A model generated the notes under the pieces. That model had not been told where the DNA came from. It did no database searches and was given only the letters and a program-made list of their open reading frames with translations. From Lachnospiraceae bacterium 3-1 (GTDB lineage: Bacteria; Bacillota; Clostridia; Lachnospirales; Lachnospiraceae), in assembly GCA_000403255.2 (NCBI GenBank), contig KE159595.1, positions 146,266 to 210,265 of the forward strand: 64,000 nt of DNA, in the 5' to 3' direction. Position 1 is the stretch's first letter; every line of letters starts with the position of its first letter. A program made the position numbers and the translations under genes. Positions 18,855 through 29,196 of the stretch are shown here, piece by piece.

Positions 18855-20294
18855 ATGAACAGCAGGAAAAAGCACAAGCTGAGTTTGCAAGAACTGAGCA
18901 GGATGGATCTGGTTACAAATCCGAATGATATAGAAGCTCTACAGATACAGGAACGTTTGAATCAAGGAAGACAAGGATTTGAACAAGTTTTAAAAGGAAT
19001 ACAGGTAGCGTTGACCAATATAAGCGCTCTGGATTTGTCAGTGGAGGATAGTGTGGAGCTCTTGACCAGAATCAGCCAGGAGCTTTTTCACACTGCTGCT
19101 GATATACAAGCGGCGGTGTATGTTACGCAAGAGAATGCAAAAGAAGTGGTAACAGCTCATCAGGAGCTGACAGGAACGATGGAAGAGATGTCTTCCAACG
19201 CAGAGGAAGTGATGGAAGAGATTGAGACCAGCCAATCCCAGTTAGAACAAGTGAAAAACATGTCTGATAAAGCTATGACTAATTCAGTGGAAATGAAAAG
19301 AGATATGGGAGAGCTTTTGAACATTATTTCATATATGAATGAAGTGATTTCAGGTATCAATGGAATTTCAGAACAGACAAATCTGCTGGCATTAAATGCT
19401 AGCATTGAGGCAGCCAGGGCAGGAGAAGCGGGCAGAGGATTTGCAATTGTTGCAGATGAGATCCGCAAGCTGGCGGATGAAACCAAGAGGATGACTGGAA
19501 ATATGGATAAGTTTGTGGAAGCCATAAAAAAAGCTTCCACAGAAAGCGCTGGAAGCATTGAACAGACTGTGAACTATCTGAAAAGCATCAATGATGATTT
19601 ACAGTCTGTGGTAATGAGCAATGAGAAAAATAAAAGCAGTGTGAATTATATATCAAATGCTTTGGGCCGTGCGGCGTCCTCCAGTCAGGAAGTATTTAGT
19701 GCAGTACTGGAACTGGAGGAACAGTTCCATAAAATTCATGGCGGAAGTGAAAATCTGAATCGTCAATCGGATTCCCTAAGGCAGGCAGGGGAGATGATAC
19801 AGGATGTTATAAAGCCTATTTCCATAATTGAAAAGGACATGGATGAAATGGCGAGACAGATGGGGAAAATGTCACAAGATCCTTTCTATATGATAAATAA
19901 CCAGGTCTTTGCAGATACGGTAAAAAATGCCATAACTGCCCATGAGAACTGGATTGGAACACTGGCCGATATTGTAGAAGGAAAAAATATGCTTTCCTTG
20001 CAGACGGATGCAACAAAGTGTGGATTTGGACATTTTTATTATTCGATGGAGCCGAAAAATCCTGAAATACGTGAAATCTGGAATGAGATAGAGCCTAAGC
20101 ACAAACAGCTTCATGGGATAGGGAAGTCAGCGGTTCAGGCAGTATGGGATGAAGATGCAGAAAAAGCAAAGCAGGAACTGAAGCAGGCGCGGAAGCTTTC
20201 GAAAGAGCTAGTAAAAGAATTTGAGAAAATTATAGCCTTAACGGAACGCTTGAGCCAGGAAAGAAAAAAGGTATTTGAAGAAACGGAGAATTAA
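18855..20294 (+). CDS. Soluble methyl-accepting chemotaxis protein with CZB domain
   Basis: The 479-residue protein has no membrane segment. A helical N-terminal region is followed by the conserved chemoreceptor signalling hairpin ([36 protein letters not shown]). The C-terminal domain, residues about 360-450, has [13 protein letters not shown] and HKQLH, the zinc-ligand pattern of the CZB (chemoreceptor zinc-binding) domain. Such receptors sense zinc or oxidants such as hypochlorous acid in known cases. The start at 18855 is set by TTGGGAGGAAAGC. No che or fla gene is present in this window, so its kinase partner is elsewhere or absent. Confidence 0.9.
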   Translation: MNSRKKHKLSLQELSRMDLVTNPNDIEALQIQERLNQGRQGFEQVLKGIQVALTNISALDLSVEDSVELLTRISQELFHTAADIQAAVYVTQENAKEVVTAHQELTGTMEEMSSNAEEVMEEIETSQSQLEQVKNMSDKAMTNSVEMKRDMGELLNIISYMNEVISGINGISEQTNLLALNASIEAARAGEAGRGFAIVADEIRKLADETKRMTGNMDKFVEAIKKASTESAGSIEQTVNYLKSINDDLQSVVMSNEKNKSSVNYISNALGRAASSSQEVFSAVLELEEQFHKIHGGSENLNRQSDSLRQAGEMIQDVIKPISIIEKDMDEMARQMGKMSQDPFYMINNQVFADTVKNAITAHENWIGTLADIVEGKNMLSLQTDATKCGFGHFYYSMEPKNPEIREIWNEIEPKHKQLHGIGKSAVQAVWDEDAEKAKQELKQARKLSKELVKEFEKIIALTERLSQERKKVFEETEN

Positions 20295-20296
20295 TT

Positions 20297-21679
20297 TTGA
20301 AGGAACACATCATATGCAGGGTTTATCCAGACAGTATAGCAGAAGAATTGGAAGTGGAGCCAGGAGATGTATTAGTATCCGTGGGCGGACATGAAATAAA
20401 AGATATCTTTGATTATCATTATTATACCAATGAAGAATATCTTACGGTTCTCATTCGAAAGGAAGATGGAGAAGAATGGGAGCTGGAAATTGAAAAAGAA
20501 TATGAGGAGGATTTGGGGATTGAGTTCGAAAATGGATTGATGGATGAGTACAAGTCCTGCCATAACAAATGTATTTTCTGTTTCATTGATCAGATGCCAA
20601 AAGGGATGCGTGAGACTCTTTATTTTAAGGATGATGATTCCAGGCTTTCTTTTTTACAAGGAAATTATGTAACTCTTACCAATCTCAAAGACAATGATTT
20701 AGAGAGGATTGTAGAATATAAGCTGGGTCCCATCAATATATCGGTACAGACTACGAATCCAGAGCTTCGCTGCCAAATGTTGAATAACCGTTTTGCAGGA
20801 GATGCATTAGAAAAAATAGATATTTTATATCAAGCAGGCATTCCCATGAATGGACAAATTGTCCTTTGCAAGGATATCAATGATAAGGAAGAGTTGAAAC
20901 GAACCATTGAGGATTTGATGGCTTATCTGCCAGTAATGGAGAGTGTGTCAGTGGTTCCTGTGGGCTTAAGCCGATATCGGGATGGCTTGTATCCTTTGAA
21001 GTCTTTTACCATGGAGGATGCAAAAGCGGTATTGGAAACTATACACCACTATCAAAAGATATGCTTTGAAACACATGGTCTGCATTTTATCCATGCCAGT
21101 GATGAGTGGTATCTTTTAGCTAAGGAGGAATTGCCCAAGGAAGAAAGATATGATGGATATCTTCAACTGGAAAATGGGGTAGGAATGCTGCGTTTGCTTC
21201 GGGAAGAATTTACCCAGGCACTGAAAGCGGCGGCGGATGCTGTGGACATGCAGTCTGCTAATTTTCTGGAAGTCACAGAGCTTTCGAAAGACCCAGAGAA
21301 TACAAAAATCCAGGGACGATGTAAGATGGAAAGAATCACAGTGGCCACAGGAGTTTTGGCTGCTCCGGTTTTGCAGGAGCTGACAGAGGAATTTCGCAGA
21401 GTATTTCCCCAAAAAGAAATACAGGTCATTCCTATTATCAATCATTTTTTCGGAGAGCAGATTACGGTTTCTGGTTTGTTGACTGGTCAGGATCTTATTG
21501 CCCAGTTAAAAGGAAGAGATCTTGGGAACAGGCTTCTATTGCCTTGTAACCTTTTGCGCAGCAAAGAAGAGGTGTTTTTAGACGATATGACTCTTTCCCA
21601 GATGGAAAATACTTTACAAGTGGAGATAGATATTGTAAAATCAAGCGGACAGGATTTGGTGTCGTGTTTGATGAGATAA
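20297..21679 (+). CDS. DUF512 family radical-SAM-like protein
   Basis: A 460-residue DUF512 protein with an N-terminal PDZ-like domain (EVEPGDVLVSVGGHEIKDIF) and a cysteine cluster, SCHNKCIFCFIDQMPKGM, that fits an iron-sulphur/radical-SAM type site. The family is conserved in Clostridia directly before der, as here; its reaction is unknown. It uses a TTG start two bases after the chemoreceptor stop, with AACGGAGAATTAATT before it. The close spacing with the chemoreceptor upstream and der 14 bases downstream suggests one transcript. Confidence 0.85.
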   Translation: MKEHIICRVYPDSIAEELEVEPGDVLVSVGGHEIKDIFDYHYYTNEEYLTVLIRKEDGEEWELEIEKEYEEDLGIEFENGLMDEYKSCHNKCIFCFIDQMPKGMRETLYFKDDDSRLSFLQGNYVTLTNLKDNDLERIVEYKLGPINISVQTTNPELRCQMLNNRFAGDALEKIDILYQAGIPMNGQIVLCKDINDKEELKRTIEDLMAYLPVMESVSVVPVGLSRYRDGLYPLKSFTMEDAKAVLETIHHYQKICFETHGLHFIHASDEWYLLAKEELPKEERYDGYLQLENGVGMLRLLREEFTQALKAAADAVDMQSANFLEVTELSKDPENTKIQGRCKMERITVATGVLAAPVLQELTEEFRRVFPQKEIQVIPIINHFFGEQITVSGLLTGQDLIAQLKGRDLGNRLLLPCNLLRSKEEVFLDDMTLSQMENTLQVEIDIVKSSGQDLVSCLMR

Positions 21680-21693
21680 GTTAGGAGATTAGA

Positions 21694-23016
21694 ATGAGTA
21701 AACCAGTAGTTGCAGTAGTTGGGCGGCCGAATGTGGGAAAATCCACCTTGTTCAATGCGTTGGCAGGGGAACGTATTTCCATTGTGCAGGATACGCCTGG
21801 AGTTACAAGAGATAGAATTTATGCCGAGGTTTCTTGGCTGGATCGGACCTTTACTCTGATTGATACTGGAGGGATTGAACCAGAAAGCAAAGATATTATT
21901 TTGTCCCAGATGCGGGAACAGGCACAGATTGCCATTGATACGGCAGATGTTATTATTTTTATGACAGATGTGCGGCAAGGACTGGTGGATGCAGATTCAA
22001 AGGTTGCAGATATGCTGAGGAGTTCCAGAAAGCCAGTGATCTTAGTGGTAAATAAAGTAGACAGCTTTGAAAAATTTATGCCGGATGTCTATGAGTTCTA
22101 CAATTTAGGGATTGGAGATCCAGTTCCAATTTCTTCTGCATCTAAGTTGGGAATTGGAGATATGCTAGATGAGGTATTAAAGCATTTTCCAGAGGATGTG
22201 GAAGAGGAAGCAGAGGATGACAGGCCGAAGATTGCCATTGTCGGTAAGCCCAATGTGGGAAAATCCTCTTTGATTAATCATTTGGTTGGGGAAGAACGGG
22301 TGATTGTGTCTGATATTGCAGGAACCACCAGAGATGCCATTGATACAGAAATTACCTGGCAGGGCCGGGAATATATTTTTATTGATACGGCAGGGTTAAG
22401 GCGAAAGAGTAAGATTAAAGAGGAATTGGAGCGGTTTAGCATTATACGTGCAGTAACGGCGGTGGAGCGTGCAGATGTGGTGGTGATTGTGATTGACGCC
22501 ACAGAAGGGGTGACTGAGCAAGATGCCAAAATTGCAGGGATTGCCCATGAGCGGGGAAAAGGAATTATTATCGCAGTAAATAAATGGGATGCCATTGAGA
22601 AGGATGATAAAACAATTTATAAGCATACCGACCGTATCCGTCAGGTATTAAGCTTTATGCCATATGCAGAAATACTTTTTATTTCAGCGAAGACGGGGCA
22701 GCGTACGAAGAAGATTTTTGATATGATTGATGTGGTGCTAGAAAATAACTCCATGCGTGTGGCAACTGGTGTGCTGAATGAAATTATGTCAGAAGCAGTG
22801 GCAATGCAGCAGCCTCCTTCTGACAAAGGGAAACGGTTGAAATTATATTATATTACACAGGTTGCGGTAAAACCACCAACCTTTGTGATTTTTGTAAATG
22901 ATAAAAAGCTGATGCATTTTTCTTATACAAGGTATCTGGAAAATCGGATTCGGGATGCTTTTGGGTTCCAGGGAACAGCGTTAAAGTTTATGATTCGGGA
23001 AAGAAAGGATGGGTAG
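21694..23016 (+). CDS. der: Ribosome biogenesis GTPase Der (EngA)
   Basis: Der assists assembly of the 50S ribosomal subunit. It is diagnostic in having two GTPase domains in tandem: GRPNVGKS near residue 9 and GKPNVGKS near residue 184, each with its own DTPG/DTAG and NKxD motifs (NKVD, NKWD). The C-terminal KH-like domain ends with the typical FMIRERKDG region. Length 440 is normal. The plsY start follows its stop with one base between. Confidence 0.97.
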   Translation: MSKPVVAVVGRPNVGKSTLFNALAGERISIVQDTPGVTRDRIYAEVSWLDRTFTLIDTGGIEPESKDIILSQMREQAQIAIDTADVIIFMTDVRQGLVDADSKVADMLRSSRKPVILVVNKVDSFEKFMPDVYEFYNLGIGDPVPISSASKLGIGDMLDEVLKHFPEDVEEEAEDDRPKIAIVGKPNVGKSSLINHLVGEERVIVSDIAGTTRDAIDTEITWQGREYIFIDTAGLRRKSKIKEELERFSIIRAVTAVERADVVVIVIDATEGVTEQDAKIAGIAHERGKGIIIAVNKWDAIEKDDKTIYKHTDRIRQVLSFMPYAEILFISAKTGQRTKKIFDMIDVVLENNSMRVATGVLNEIMSEAVAMQQPPSDKGKRLKLYYITQVAVKPPTFVIFVNDKKLMHFSYTRYLENRIRDAFGFQGTALKFMIRERKDG

Positions 23017-23017
23017 A

Positions 23018-23683
23018 ATGATTTTGTATCGGGTAATTTGTCTGGCGCTTGGATATGTATTTGGACTGTTCCAGACTGGATATATTTATGGGAAATTGCA
23101 TCATATTGATATCAGGGACTATGGAAGCGGAAATGCAGGGGCTACGAATACTCTGCGTACCCTTGGATGGAAGGCAGGACTGATTACTTTTTTGGGAGAT
23201 GCAGGCAAGGCAATTTTGGCTATGGTGATTGCCTGGCTGGTGTTTCATGAAAAATATCCAGGACAGGCGCAGCTTTTGGAGATGTATGCAGGACTGGGAG
23301 CAGTGCTAGGACACAATTTTCCGTTCTATATGAAATTTAAAGGTGGAAAAGGCATTGCCTGTACCGCAGGATTTTTGATTACCTTTTATCCCCCTATGGC
23401 AATTCTTTGCTTGTTGGTGTTTGTTGTATCGGTTGCAGCTACAAAATATGTATCCCTGGGTTCCATTCTGGTTTCCATCTGTTTTTATATACAGTTGATC
23501 ATTTTTGGACAACTGGGACATTTGTGGGTAGACCAGGAGTTATTGCCAGAAATTTATGGGGTAGGAGCAGTTTTTACAATTTTAGCAATTTGGAAACATC
23601 GGGCTAATGTGAAACGCTTGCTGAGTGGAACAGAAAATAAATTTTCTATTAGCAAGTCAGGAAACTTAAATAAGAATAAATAA
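23018..23683 (+). CDS. plsY: Acyl-phosphate:glycerol-3-phosphate acyltransferase PlsY
   Basis: PlsY makes lysophosphatidic acid from acyl-phosphate and glycerol 3-phosphate at the membrane. Conserved motifs are DYGSGNAGATNTLRTLG, GHNFPFYMKFKGGKG and a run of hydrophobic segments (five or more). I place the start at 23018, eight bases after AAAGGA; an ATG at 23009 inside the der stop region would sit directly on that site. The C-terminal tail is short and basic. The der-plsY order is conserved in Clostridia. Confidence 0.93.
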   Translation: MILYRVICLALGYVFGLFQTGYIYGKLHHIDIRDYGSGNAGATNTLRTLGWKAGLITFLGDAGKAILAMVIAWLVFHEKYPGQAQLLEMYAGLGAVLGHNFPFYMKFKGGKGIACTAGFLITFYPPMAILCLLVFVVSVAATKYVSLGSILVSICFYIQLIIFGQLGHLWVDQELLPEIYGVGAVFTILAIWKHRANVKRLLSGTENKFSISKSGNLNKNK

Positions 23684-23705
23684 AACACGAAGGATAAATG
23701 CAGAA

Positions 23706-23736
23706 AGAGAATCTCGCAAAATGGGGTTCTCTTTTT
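23706..23736 (+). terminator. Intrinsic terminator after plsY
   Basis: AGAGAATC, loop of about 11 bases, GGTTCTCT, then TTTTT. One wobble pair in the stem. Confidence 0.75.
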
Positions 23737-23801
23737 CGCTTTGGAAAAAGCGGTAATGTTTCATGTTACACAGTTTAGAATAATCGGGAAAAAGGAGGAT
23801 T

Positions 23802-24581
23802 ATGTTAAGTCCAGGAGCTATTTTGGAAAACCGATACGAAATACGGAAATTATTGGGGCGGGGAGGCTCTTCCTGCGTTTACTTAGCTTATGACAGAGAG
23901 ACCTGTAGAAATTGGGCTATCAAGGAGATTTATAGGTGTCGGAATAACCAGACAGATATTATGGTGGAGCAAGAGACAGCATTGATACAAAGATTAGGAT
24001 ACCCTTATTTTCCAAAATTGAAAGAGATTTTGGAAAAAGAAGAACGGTATTATATTGTAATGGAATATCTGGAGGGGGAAACGCTGGGGCAGATTTTAAC
24101 ACGGACAGGCGGTCAGCCCTGGCAGCGGGTAGTCCGGTGGACAAAAGACATGTGTTTGGTATTAGGTTATCTGCATGATTGCCAGCCGCCAGTGATTTAT
24201 CGGGATATGAAGCCAGAAAATATTATGCTGCAGCCAGGTGGGAATCTACGGCTGATAGACTTTGGAACTGTTTGGACAGGAGAGGGGAACAACAAAAAAG
24301 TAAGGGTCAGTTTTGGAACCAAAGGTTATGCAGCTCCAGAGCAATTAAACGGTGAACCGATAGATGTTCGGACAGATATTTATGGACTTGGTGCAACCAT
24401 GTATCATCTGTTGACAGGAAAGGATCCTTGCCAGTTTCCCTGTGGTGAATATTCCATCCGTTATTGGAACCGCAGACTTCCCCGGAAGCTGGATAAGATT
24501 GTGCAGAAGTGTACCCATACCTATCCCATTAACCGTTATAGTTCTTGTGAAGAATTGCGGGAGGCTTTGGAGGGTATTTGA
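23802..24581 (+). CDS. Serine/threonine protein kinase (Hanks type), soluble
   Basis: A compact 259-residue eukaryote-like kinase domain. The glycine loop is LGRGGSS at residues 18-24, the ATP lysine Lys 41 (WAIKEIY), the catalytic loop YRDMKPEN with Asp 135 (Tyr in place of the usual His) and DFG at 153-155. A GTKGYAAPEQ activation/P+1 segment follows. There is no membrane segment and no PASTA repeat, unlike PrkC-type kinases. Such stand-alone kinases occur in Lachnospiraceae; substrates unknown. No phosphatase gene is adjacent. Confidence 0.92.
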   Translation: MLSPGAILENRYEIRKLLGRGGSSCVYLAYDRETCRNWAIKEIYRCRNNQTDIMVEQETALIQRLGYPYFPKLKEILEKEERYYIVMEYLEGETLGQILTRTGGQPWQRVVRWTKDMCLVLGYLHDCQPPVIYRDMKPENIMLQPGGNLRLIDFGTVWTGEGNNKKVRVSFGTKGYAAPEQLNGEPIDVRTDIYGLGATMYHLLTGKDPCQFPCGEYSIRYWNRRLPRKLDKIVQKCTHTYPINRYSSCEELREALEGI

Positions 24582-24589
24582 AGAAAATT

Positions 24590-24618
24590 TTGCAAATCCT
24601 AGAAACTTGTGGTACAAT
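24590..24618 (+). promoter_or_regulatory. Sigma-A promoter for the topoisomerase pair
   Basis: TTGCAA, 17 bases, TACAAT, located 54 bases before the subunit B start. The -35 begins nine bases after the kinase stop codon. Confidence 0.7.
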
Positions 24619-24671
24619 AAGCAAGTTAAAAAACAGAACATGTGTATCAAAAATTGAGAAAGGGAAATGAA

Positions 24672-26594
24672 ATGTCAAAGAATCAGGAATACGGCGCTGG
24701 GAACATTACCGTATTGGAAGGACTGGAAGCCGTAAGAAAACGGCCAGGCATGTACATAGGCAGTGTATCCCGCAAGGGACTGAACCATTTAATTTATGAG
24801 ATTGTAGATAATTCTGTAGATGAACATTTGGCAGGATTTTGTGATACCATACACGTAACATTGGAAGCGGACGGTTCCTGCACCATAGAGGATAACGGCA
24901 GAGGAATTCCTGTGGGAATGCACGAAAAGGGCGTGTCTGCGGCTCGTCTGGTTTTTACCACTCTTCATGCAGGAGGAAAATTTGACAATGACGCTTATAA
25001 GACCAGCGGCGGTCTTCATGGGGTAGGCTCTTCAGTTGTAAATGCATTGTCTACTTATTTGGATTTGGAAGTATATTTGGGCGGCAAGGTATACCATGAT
25101 AGATATGAGAAGGGTAATCCCGTTTTGGAATTAGAACAGGGAATGCTGCCTGTGACAGGGAAAACAAAAAAGACAGGGACCAAAATTAACTTTCTACCAG
25201 ATCCGGAAATCTTTGAAAAGACCCGTTTCAAGGAGGATGATGTGAAAAGCCGCCTTCATGAGACGGCCTATTTGAATCCCAAGCTTACCATTATTTATGA
25301 AGATAAGCGGGGCGAGGTAACAGAGCATATGGAATTCCATGAGGAGGAAGGAATTAGCGGCTTTGTGAAAGACTTGAACCGGAAGGCTGAAGCGGTACAT
25401 GAGGTGGTATATTTTAAAGGGGAAAGCGAAGGAATTACGGTGGAAGCAGCCTTTCAGTATATCAATGAATTTCATGAAAACGTGCTGGGATTTTGCAATA
25501 ACATTTATAATGCAGAGGGTGGCGCTCACCTGACAGGATTTAAAACAATATTTACCACTGTCATTAACAACTATGCCAGAGAGCTTGGGATTTTAAAAGA
25601 AAAGGATTCCAATTTCACTGGGGCGGACGTGCGAAACGGCCTAACAGCGGTGATTTCCATCAAGCATCCAGATCCTAGGTTTGAAGGACAAACGAAAACA
25701 AAGCTGGATAATCAGGATGCAGCAAGAGTCACTGGGAAAATAACAGGAGAGGAAATCCAACTGTATTTTGACAAAAATTTGGACAACCTGAAAAAAGTGA
25801 TTGCCTGTGCGGAAAAAGCAGCCAAAATTCGAAAGACCGAAGAGAAGGCTAAGACAAATTTGCTGACCAAACAGAAATTTTCCTTTGATTCCAATGGCAA
25901 ATTGGCCAATTGTGAGAGCCGGGATGCTTCCATCTGTGAGATTTTTATTGTGGAGGGAGATTCTGCAGGTGGCTCTGCCAAAACAGCCAGAGACCGGAAT
26001 TATCAGGCAATTCTTCCAATTCGGGGAAAGATTTTAAATGTAGAAAAAGCAAGCATTGACAAGGTACTGGCAAATGCAGAAATTAAGACGATGATTAATG
26101 CCTTCGGCTGTGGATTTTCCGAAGGATATGGCAATGATTTTGATATTACCAAGCTGCGTTATAATAAGATTATCATTATGGCGGATGCGGATGTGGATGG
26201 GGCACATATTTCTACCTTGCTTTTGACCTTGTTTTATCGGTTTATGCCGGAATTGATTTTTGAGGGGCATATTTACATTGCCATGCCGCCTCTTTACAAG
26301 GCCATTCCATCAAAAGGAGCAGAAGAGTATCTTTATGACGACACTGCCCTGGAAAAGTATCGGAAAAGACACAAAGGACCCTTTACCTTACAGCGTTATA
26401 AAGGTTTGGGAGAGATGGATGCAGACCAGCTATGGGAAACTACGCTGAATCCAGAAACACGTATTTTAAAGCAGGTGGAGATTGAGGATGCTCGAATGGC
26501 CTCAGAGGTAACAGAAATGCTGATGGGGACGGAGGTTCCGCCGCGGCGTGAATTTATCCATGAGCATGCCCGGGATGCGGAACTTGATATATAA
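24672..26594 (+). CDS. parE: Type IIA DNA topoisomerase subunit B (ParE/GyrB)
   Basis: The 640-residue ATPase subunit has the GHKL motifs (EIVDNSVDEHLAGF, DNGRGIPVG, GGLHGVGSSVVNALS), a transducer, and the TOPRIM domain with EGDSAGGSAK and the DADVDGAH magnesium site. It is followed by a subunit A gene 92 bases downstream. Because neither gene is near dnaA, recF or a typical gyrase operon, and the partner lacks the GyrA box, I call the pair topoisomerase IV. The subunit B itself is hard to separate from GyrB by sequence; the pair could be a second gyrase. Start at 24672 follows GAGAAAGGGAAATG. Confidence 0.85.
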   Translation: MSKNQEYGAGNITVLEGLEAVRKRPGMYIGSVSRKGLNHLIYEIVDNSVDEHLAGFCDTIHVTLEADGSCTIEDNGRGIPVGMHEKGVSAARLVFTTLHAGGKFDNDAYKTSGGLHGVGSSVVNALSTYLDLEVYLGGKVYHDRYEKGNPVLELEQGMLPVTGKTKKTGTKINFLPDPEIFEKTRFKEDDVKSRLHETAYLNPKLTIIYEDKRGEVTEHMEFHEEEGISGFVKDLNRKAEAVHEVVYFKGESEGITVEAAFQYINEFHENVLGFCNNIYNAEGGAHLTGFKTIFTTVINNYARELGILKEKDSNFTGADVRNGLTAVISIKHPDPRFEGQTKTKLDNQDAARVTGKITGEEIQLYFDKNLDNLKKVIACAEKAAKIRKTEEKAKTNLLTKQKFSFDSNGKLANCESRDASICEIFIVEGDSAGGSAKTARDRNYQAILPIRGKILNVEKASIDKVLANAEIKTMINAFGCGFSEGYGNDFDITKLRYNKIIIMADADVDGAHISTLLLTLFYRFMPELIFEGHIYIAMPPLYKAIPSKGAEEYLYDDTALEKYRKRHKGPFTLQRYKGLGEMDADQLWETTLNPETRILKQVEIEDARMASEVTEMLMGTEVPPRREFIHEHARDAELDI

Positions 26595-26616
26595 GCTGCT
26601 TAGAGAGGCAGAGGAT

Positions 26617-26645
26617 TACTGCAAAAGCCCCAGGCTTTTGCAGTA
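26617..26645 (+). other. Perfect intercistronic hairpin between parE and parC
   Basis: TACTGCAAAAGCC, loop CCA, GGCTTTTGCAGTA form a 13-bp perfect stem. No T run follows (GGGCTGG), so it is not a classic terminator. It could be an RNA processing or stability element, or an attenuation point between the two subunits. Confidence 0.7.
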
Positions 26646-26686
26646 GGGCTGGCCATGAGGCAAGCTGAGTGAACGGGAGGATTATT

Positions 26687-28939
26687 ATGCAGGAAAAGCA
26701 GGAGAAAGAACAGATTATCCGAACGGAATATTCGGAGTTAATGCAGAAATCATATATTGACTATGCCATGAGCGTGATCATCGCAAGAGCCTTGCCGGAT
26801 GTGCGGGACGGACTAAAGCCAGTGCAGAGAAGAACCCTTTATGACATGCATGAGCTGGGCATCCGTTATGACAGACCTTATCGAAAATGCGCCCGTATTG
26901 TAGGGGATACCATGGGTAAATATCATCCCCATGGGGATAGCTCCATTTATGAAGCCTTGGTAGTTATGGCACAGGAATTTAAAAAGGGTCTGCCATTGGT
27001 AGATGGACATGGAAATTTTGGGTCCATTGAAGGAGATGGGGCGGCTGCCATGCGTTATACAGAGGCCCGCCTGCAGAAAATCACCCAGGAAGCTTATCTA
27101 GCTGATTTGGACAAGGATGTGGTGGATTTTGTACCTAATTTTGACGAGACGGAAAAAGAGCCTTCCGTGCTTCCGGTAAAGGTACCCAACCTGTTAATCA
27201 ATGGCGCAGAGGGTATTGCGGTGGGTATGGCAACCAGTATTCCGCCCCACAATTTTTCAGAAGTGATTGATGGGGTAAAAGCCTATATGAAAAACCCTGA
27301 TATTACCACAGAAGAAATGATGCAGCATATCAAAGGACCAGATTTTCCTACTGGGGGAATTGTGGTGAACCAGTCGGATTTGCTGCATATTTATGAAACA
27401 GGAACGGGGAAGGTAAAAGTTCGCGGAAAAGTAGAAATAGAGCAGATAAAAGGCGGCAAGCAGCGTCTGATTATTACAGAGATTCCTTACACCATGGTGG
27501 GAGCCAATATTGGAAAATTTCTGATGGATGTGTACAATTTGGTTGAGACACGCAAAACCAATGATATTGTAGATATTTCTAACCAGTCCTCTAAGGAAGG
27601 CATTCGTATCGTGTTGGATTTAAAAAAGGGTACAGATGTGGAAAATCTTTGCAATATGCTTTATAAAAAGACCAGGTTAGAGGATACATTTGGAGTCAAC
27701 ATGCTCGCAGTGGCAGAGGGAAGACCAGAAACCATGGGAATTGTACCTATCATCCGCCATCATGTGAACTTCCAGTATGAGCTGGCAACCAGAAAGTACA
27801 AGACTCTTCTTGCAAAGGAACTGGAGAAAAAAGAGGTTCAGGAGGGTTTAATCAAAGCCTGTGATGTCATTGATTTAATTATAGAAATTCTTCGGGGCTC
27901 CAAAAATATTCGGGATGCCAAAGACTGTCTGATGAACGGAAACACCGAGAAAATAGAATTTCGCTACAAGGGGTCCGAAGCAGATGCCAGGCAGCTTTGC
28001 TTTACCGAACGGCAAGCCACGGCAATTTTGGAAATGCGGCTATATAAGCTAATTGGACTGGAAATCGAAGCATTGCAAAAAGAACATGAGACAACGCTTT
28101 CGAACATTGCAAAATATGAAGAAATCCTAGGCAGCCGCACCACTATGGCAAAGGTTATTATCAAGGAATTAAACCGTTTCCAGAAAGAATATGGAACTGC
28201 CCGGAAAACGGCTATTGAAAATGCAGCGGAAGCCGTTTATCAGGAGAAGAAAATAGAAGAAATGCCAGTAGTGCTTCTGATGGATCGTTTCGGGTATGTG
28301 AAAACAGTGGATGTATCTACTTATGAACGGAACAAAGAGGCAGCAGAGGGAGAAAATAAATATGTAATTTTTTGTATGAATACAGACAGGCTTTGCATTT
28401 TTACCGATAAGGGTCAGCTTCATACAGTGAAGGTTTCAGATTTGCCTCATGGGAAATTTCGTGATAAGGGAACTCCTTTTGATAATGTAAGTAATTACAA
28501 TAGCAATGAGGAAGTGATGCTCTATGTTAGCAGCCTAAGTGAGCTCCTAGGGAGAAAGCTGCTTTTTGCAAGCAGCAGCGGGATGCTAAAGCAGGTAAGA
28601 GGAGAGGAATTTGACGTATCCAAGCGTACTGTGGCGGCTACAAAATTAAATGAAGGGGAGAGCTTGCTTTTCGTACAGGCATTGACAGAAGCAGAAGGGG
28701 AAAGCATTGTGATGCAGACGGACAAAAATATGTTTCTGCGTTTTCTGGCTTCTGATGTACCAGAAAAGAAAAAGGGAGCCATTGGCGTTCGCGGCATGAA
28801 AATAGAGGAAAAGGATAGATTGACAGCAGTGTATTTGTTAGAGCAGGAAGAAAAAACCATCAAGGTGAAAGAAAAGGAGATTGCCCTCCACAGACTTCGG
28901 ATGGCGAATCGGGATGGGAAAGGCGTGAAGAAGATGTGA
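26687..28939 (+). CDS. parC: DNA topoisomerase IV subunit A (ParC-like)
   Basis: The DNA-cleaving subunit, 750 residues, with the active-site tyrosine in AMRYTEARL. The quinolone region reads GKYHPHGDSSIYEALV; Ser and Glu at the two resistance hot spots are the wild-type forms. The C-terminal beta-pinwheel lacks the GyrA box (QRRGGKG), supporting ParC rather than GyrA. The start at 26687 is six bases after GGGAGG; a GTG at 26669 is unlikely. Together with parE it forms an operon, separated by a hairpin. Confidence 0.88.
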   Translation: MQEKQEKEQIIRTEYSELMQKSYIDYAMSVIIARALPDVRDGLKPVQRRTLYDMHELGIRYDRPYRKCARIVGDTMGKYHPHGDSSIYEALVVMAQEFKKGLPLVDGHGNFGSIEGDGAAAMRYTEARLQKITQEAYLADLDKDVVDFVPNFDETEKEPSVLPVKVPNLLINGAEGIAVGMATSIPPHNFSEVIDGVKAYMKNPDITTEEMMQHIKGPDFPTGGIVVNQSDLLHIYETGTGKVKVRGKVEIEQIKGGKQRLIITEIPYTMVGANIGKFLMDVYNLVETRKTNDIVDISNQSSKEGIRIVLDLKKGTDVENLCNMLYKKTRLEDTFGVNMLAVAEGRPETMGIVPIIRHHVNFQYELATRKYKTLLAKELEKKEVQEGLIKACDVIDLIIEILRGSKNIRDAKDCLMNGNTEKIEFRYKGSEADARQLCFTERQATAILEMRLYKLIGLEIEALQKEHETTLSNIAKYEEILGSRTTMAKVIIKELNRFQKEYGTARKTAIENAAEAVYQEKKIEEMPVVLLMDRFGYVKTVDVSTYERNKEAAEGENKYVIFCMNTDRLCIFTDKGQLHTVKVSDLPHGKFRDKGTPFDNVSNYNSNEEVMLYVSSLSELLGRKLLFASSSGMLKQVRGEEFDVSKRTVAATKLNEGESLLFVQALTEAEGESIVMQTDKNMFLRFLASDVPEKKKGAIGVRGMKIEEKDRLTAVYLLEQEEKTIKVKEKEIALHRLRMANRDGKGVKKM

Positions 28940-28975
28940 TAGCAGTTAGGAAAGCCACCTTTTGGGAAAATGGAC

Positions 28976-29059
28976 ATATTACTCCGGCGGTTAAATATCG
29001 ATGTTTTTACTTGCTTAAATTTCCATCTGCCGCGTTGTCATCAATCGCTGGAGTAATAG
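28976..29059. repeat. MITE-like element, copy 2 (family C)
   Basis: The left arm ATATTACTCCGGCGGTTA is identical to copy 1 (16516-16533). The right arm, CAATCGCTGGAGTAATA, has diverged. The inner CCATCTGCCGCG motif is kept. It lies in the 257-base gap between parC and nadB, which otherwise shows no gene. Confidence 0.8.
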
Positions 29060-29196
29060 TAGTGGAAATTTTCACCCGAATGTGTTAAAATCTTAGCGTC
29101 AGTATAGAGGAAAGCATAGGAAGGCTTGTATTCCTTTTCAGGCGTTTTGACAGCCTGATTTTGACAAATGATAAGAAAAAAAGCATAGGTGGGGAC

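Noticed and set aside
29145-29180. TTGACA motifs before nadB as promoter or NiaR site
   Set aside because: No acceptable -10 at the right distance and no clear NiaR-type palindrome.
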